Of a stretch of 64,000 nucleotides of DNA, positions 62,960 to 64,000 are shown one piece after another. The notes under the pieces were generated by a model, which saw only the letters and a list, made by a program, of their open reading frames with translations, was not told where the DNA came from and did no database searches. Origin of the DNA: Massilia agri (lineage in GTDB: Bacteria; Pseudomonadota; Gammaproteobacteria; Burkholderiales; Burkholderiaceae_D); NCBI RefSeq assembly GCF_024753255.1, contig NZ_JANUHA010000002.1, positions 62,001 through 126,000 on the forward strand, read 5' to 3'. A program made the position numbers and the translations under genes. Within the stretch, counting starts at the first letter, position 1. Each line of letters starts with the position of its first letter.

Positions 62960-64000
62960 GTTTTCAATCCTGGCAGTTTGTCATGCGGGCCGGGGAGTAC
63001 GTCTCCCGGCCTGCGTTCCACATAGAGTTCGACCTGGTGTTCGCGGCCATCGTCGAGCGGGTCGATGATGTTGTCCGCCTGCGGCCGGCCGTCGAGCAGC
63101 AGCGCTTCGCCCTGGCCGGCATGGCGCACCTGGACGTCGTAGTCCGCCCGGCCCGCCCGGTAGCGCAGGCGCAGTCCTTCCCAGGCGGCCGGCAGCAAGG
63201 GCGCCAGCGCCAGGCGGTCGGCCGCGCGCCCGATGCCGAGCAGCGCATCATACAGCAGCAGGCAGGTCCAGCCGCTCGCCGCGCCATCCATCATGAAGTA
63301 AGGCGTAGCCAGAGGGCGCACGGGTGCCTCCATGGCCAGCGCCCAGGCGCGCGTCGCGGCGCCCTGCTTGGCAAGGGCCAGGCCCAGCCAGGCGGCCGTG
63401 CGCGCGTCCGGCGCACGGTCCTGCCTGGACAGCGCGGCGGCGACACGGCCCGGCTCCGCACCCGCGAGCGCAGCCCAGGCCTGGGTCGCGGCATCGCCTT
63501 CGCCATAGGCTTCGCCGTTCCAGCCGTGTTCCTCGGCCTGCGCCATCAAGGCCAGCGCCGCGCCGCGGCAGGTGGTGGCGAAGCCGAAGTCGGCGCGGCG
63601 GTCGGCCACGTCGGCGAAATGCTGGAGCACGGCGGCCAGCAGGAAGGCCAGTCGCAGGTCTTCCGGACGCTCCGGCATATCTTCTCCGTCCTCGTGCATG
63701 CGCGCGTCCTGCAAGGGCAGGCCGTGCTCGCCGAAACGCAGGCAGCCGCGCAGGCCATGCACACAATACTGGTAGAGGTCGTCGTGGGCAAGTCGCGTGC
63801 CGCTGGATGGATCGCCCCCGGCCGGCTCGCGCAGGATGCCGTAGTCGCCGCTCACCGCGATATAGCGCTGTAGCGCCCAGGGCAGCCAGAGGAAGTCCTC
63901 GACAGCCGCCCCGGCGCTGCCGATGTCCGCGCGCGCAGCACGCAGCAGTGCCTCGCGCAGCGTGGCCGGGCTGCCGTGCAGGGCCGCCAGCGCACCCTGC
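62956..64000 (-). CDS. GH94-like glycoside phosphorylase or cyclic-glucan-type enzyme (5' part beyond window)
   Basis: The frame is open to base 64000, so only the C-terminal 347 residues are seen. The order of segments fits GH94 enzymes (cellobiose/chitobiose phosphorylases and the C-terminal part of cyclic beta-1,2-glucan synthase): DFLWLPWALQRYIAVSGDYGIL, LYQYCVHGLRGCLRFGEHGLPLQ, a DAATQAWAALAGA stretch, then PYFMMDGAASGWTCLLLYDALLGI and a C-terminal beta-domain ending before the stop. Which glucan it acts on cannot be said from this half, and whether it is cytoplasmic or part of a membrane synthase is open. It is translationally coupled to the Tsx-like channel. Confidence 0.8.
   Translation of the reverse strand, partial: QGALAALHGSPATLREALLRAARADIGSAGAAVEDFLWLPWALQRYIAVSGDYGILREPAGGDPSSGTRLAHDDLYQYCVHGLRGCLRFGEHGLPLQDARMHEDGEDMPERPEDLRLAFLLAAVLQHFADVADRRADFGFATTCRGAALALMAQAEEHGWNGEAYGEGDAATQAWAALAGAEPGRVAAALSRQDRAPDARTAAWLGLALAKQGAATRAWALAMEAPVRPLATPYFMMDGAASGWTCLLLYDALLGIGRAADRLALAPLLPAAWEGLRLRYRAGRADYDVQVRHAGQGEALLLDGRPQADNIIDPLDDGREHQVELYVERRPGDVLPGPHDKLPGLKT

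Overview
The window is very GC-rich, densely coded chromosomal DNA. The str ribosomal operon (rpsL-rpsG-fusA-tuf-rpsJ), two TonB-dependent receptors, EptA-like and WrbA-like proteins, and the overall protein style suggest a betaproteobacterium. I infer the Oxalobacteraceae (Massilia/Telluria/Duganella type); no marker here proves the genus. I see no rRNA, tRNA, CRISPR array, phage or complete insertion sequence. Both window ends cut genes: a serine hydrolase on the left and a GH94-like enzyme on the right.

Layout. 1-4.2 kb: LacI regulator, TonB-dependent receptor and serine hydrolase, all on the minus strand. 4.3-11.1 kb: a tightly overlapping plus-strand Ter operon (TerD, ATP-grasp, PRTase-TRSP, HAD, PRTase-PELOTA, CitE-like lyase, TerA-like). 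This is the computationally predicted Ter-associated biosynthetic cluster for a nucleoside-like metabolite. 11.2-17.8 kb: a repeat cluster, two small unknown genes, then the str operon on the minus strand with a near-consensus sigma70 promoter. 17.8-28.4 kb: ordinary chromosomal genes (EptA-like transferase, LysR, WrbA, MFS, MutS-like ATPase, MetR-MetE, alpha/beta hydrolase). 28.4-36.5 kb: a MacB-type efflux operon (HlyD, ATPase, two FtsX permeases) with its own sigma54-type response regulator, a histidine kinase and a GST. 36.5-40.4 kb: spermidine-synthase-like protein, a second TonB receptor, TfoX-N protein. 40.4-53.6 kb: a long minus-strand operon of two tandem TldD/TldE pairs followed by DUF4159, MoxR, DUF58, BatA-like and two large membrane proteins. 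53.8-60.3 kb: exported methyltransferase, Deg-type protease, beta-lactamase-fold hydrolase, M1 aminopeptidase and a half-size GDT1 protein. 60.4-64 kb: PHP hydrolase, Tsx-like channel and GH94-like enzyme.

The most interesting signal links two loci 20 kb apart. The efflux operon and the Tld operon each have a good sigma54 promoter (TGGCAC-N5-[TA]TGC type) preceded by a cluster of TGTCCG / CGGACA half-sites. The efflux operon encodes a GAYTGA-containing sigma54 activator and a kinase with two membrane helices joined by only about eight residues, like intramembrane-sensing kinases that monitor peptide-antibiotic transporters. Both TldD copies begin with a twin-arginine-type signal. I propose one envelope-stress regulon that couples peptide efflux with exported TldD/TldE proteolysis; this is inference.

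Other points: a small dispersed inverted-repeat element whose left end supplies the TAG stop codon of two unrelated genes (36.5 and 60.2 kb), a single-motif GDT1 protein that looks like an internal-deletion hybrid, and several palindromic control sites.
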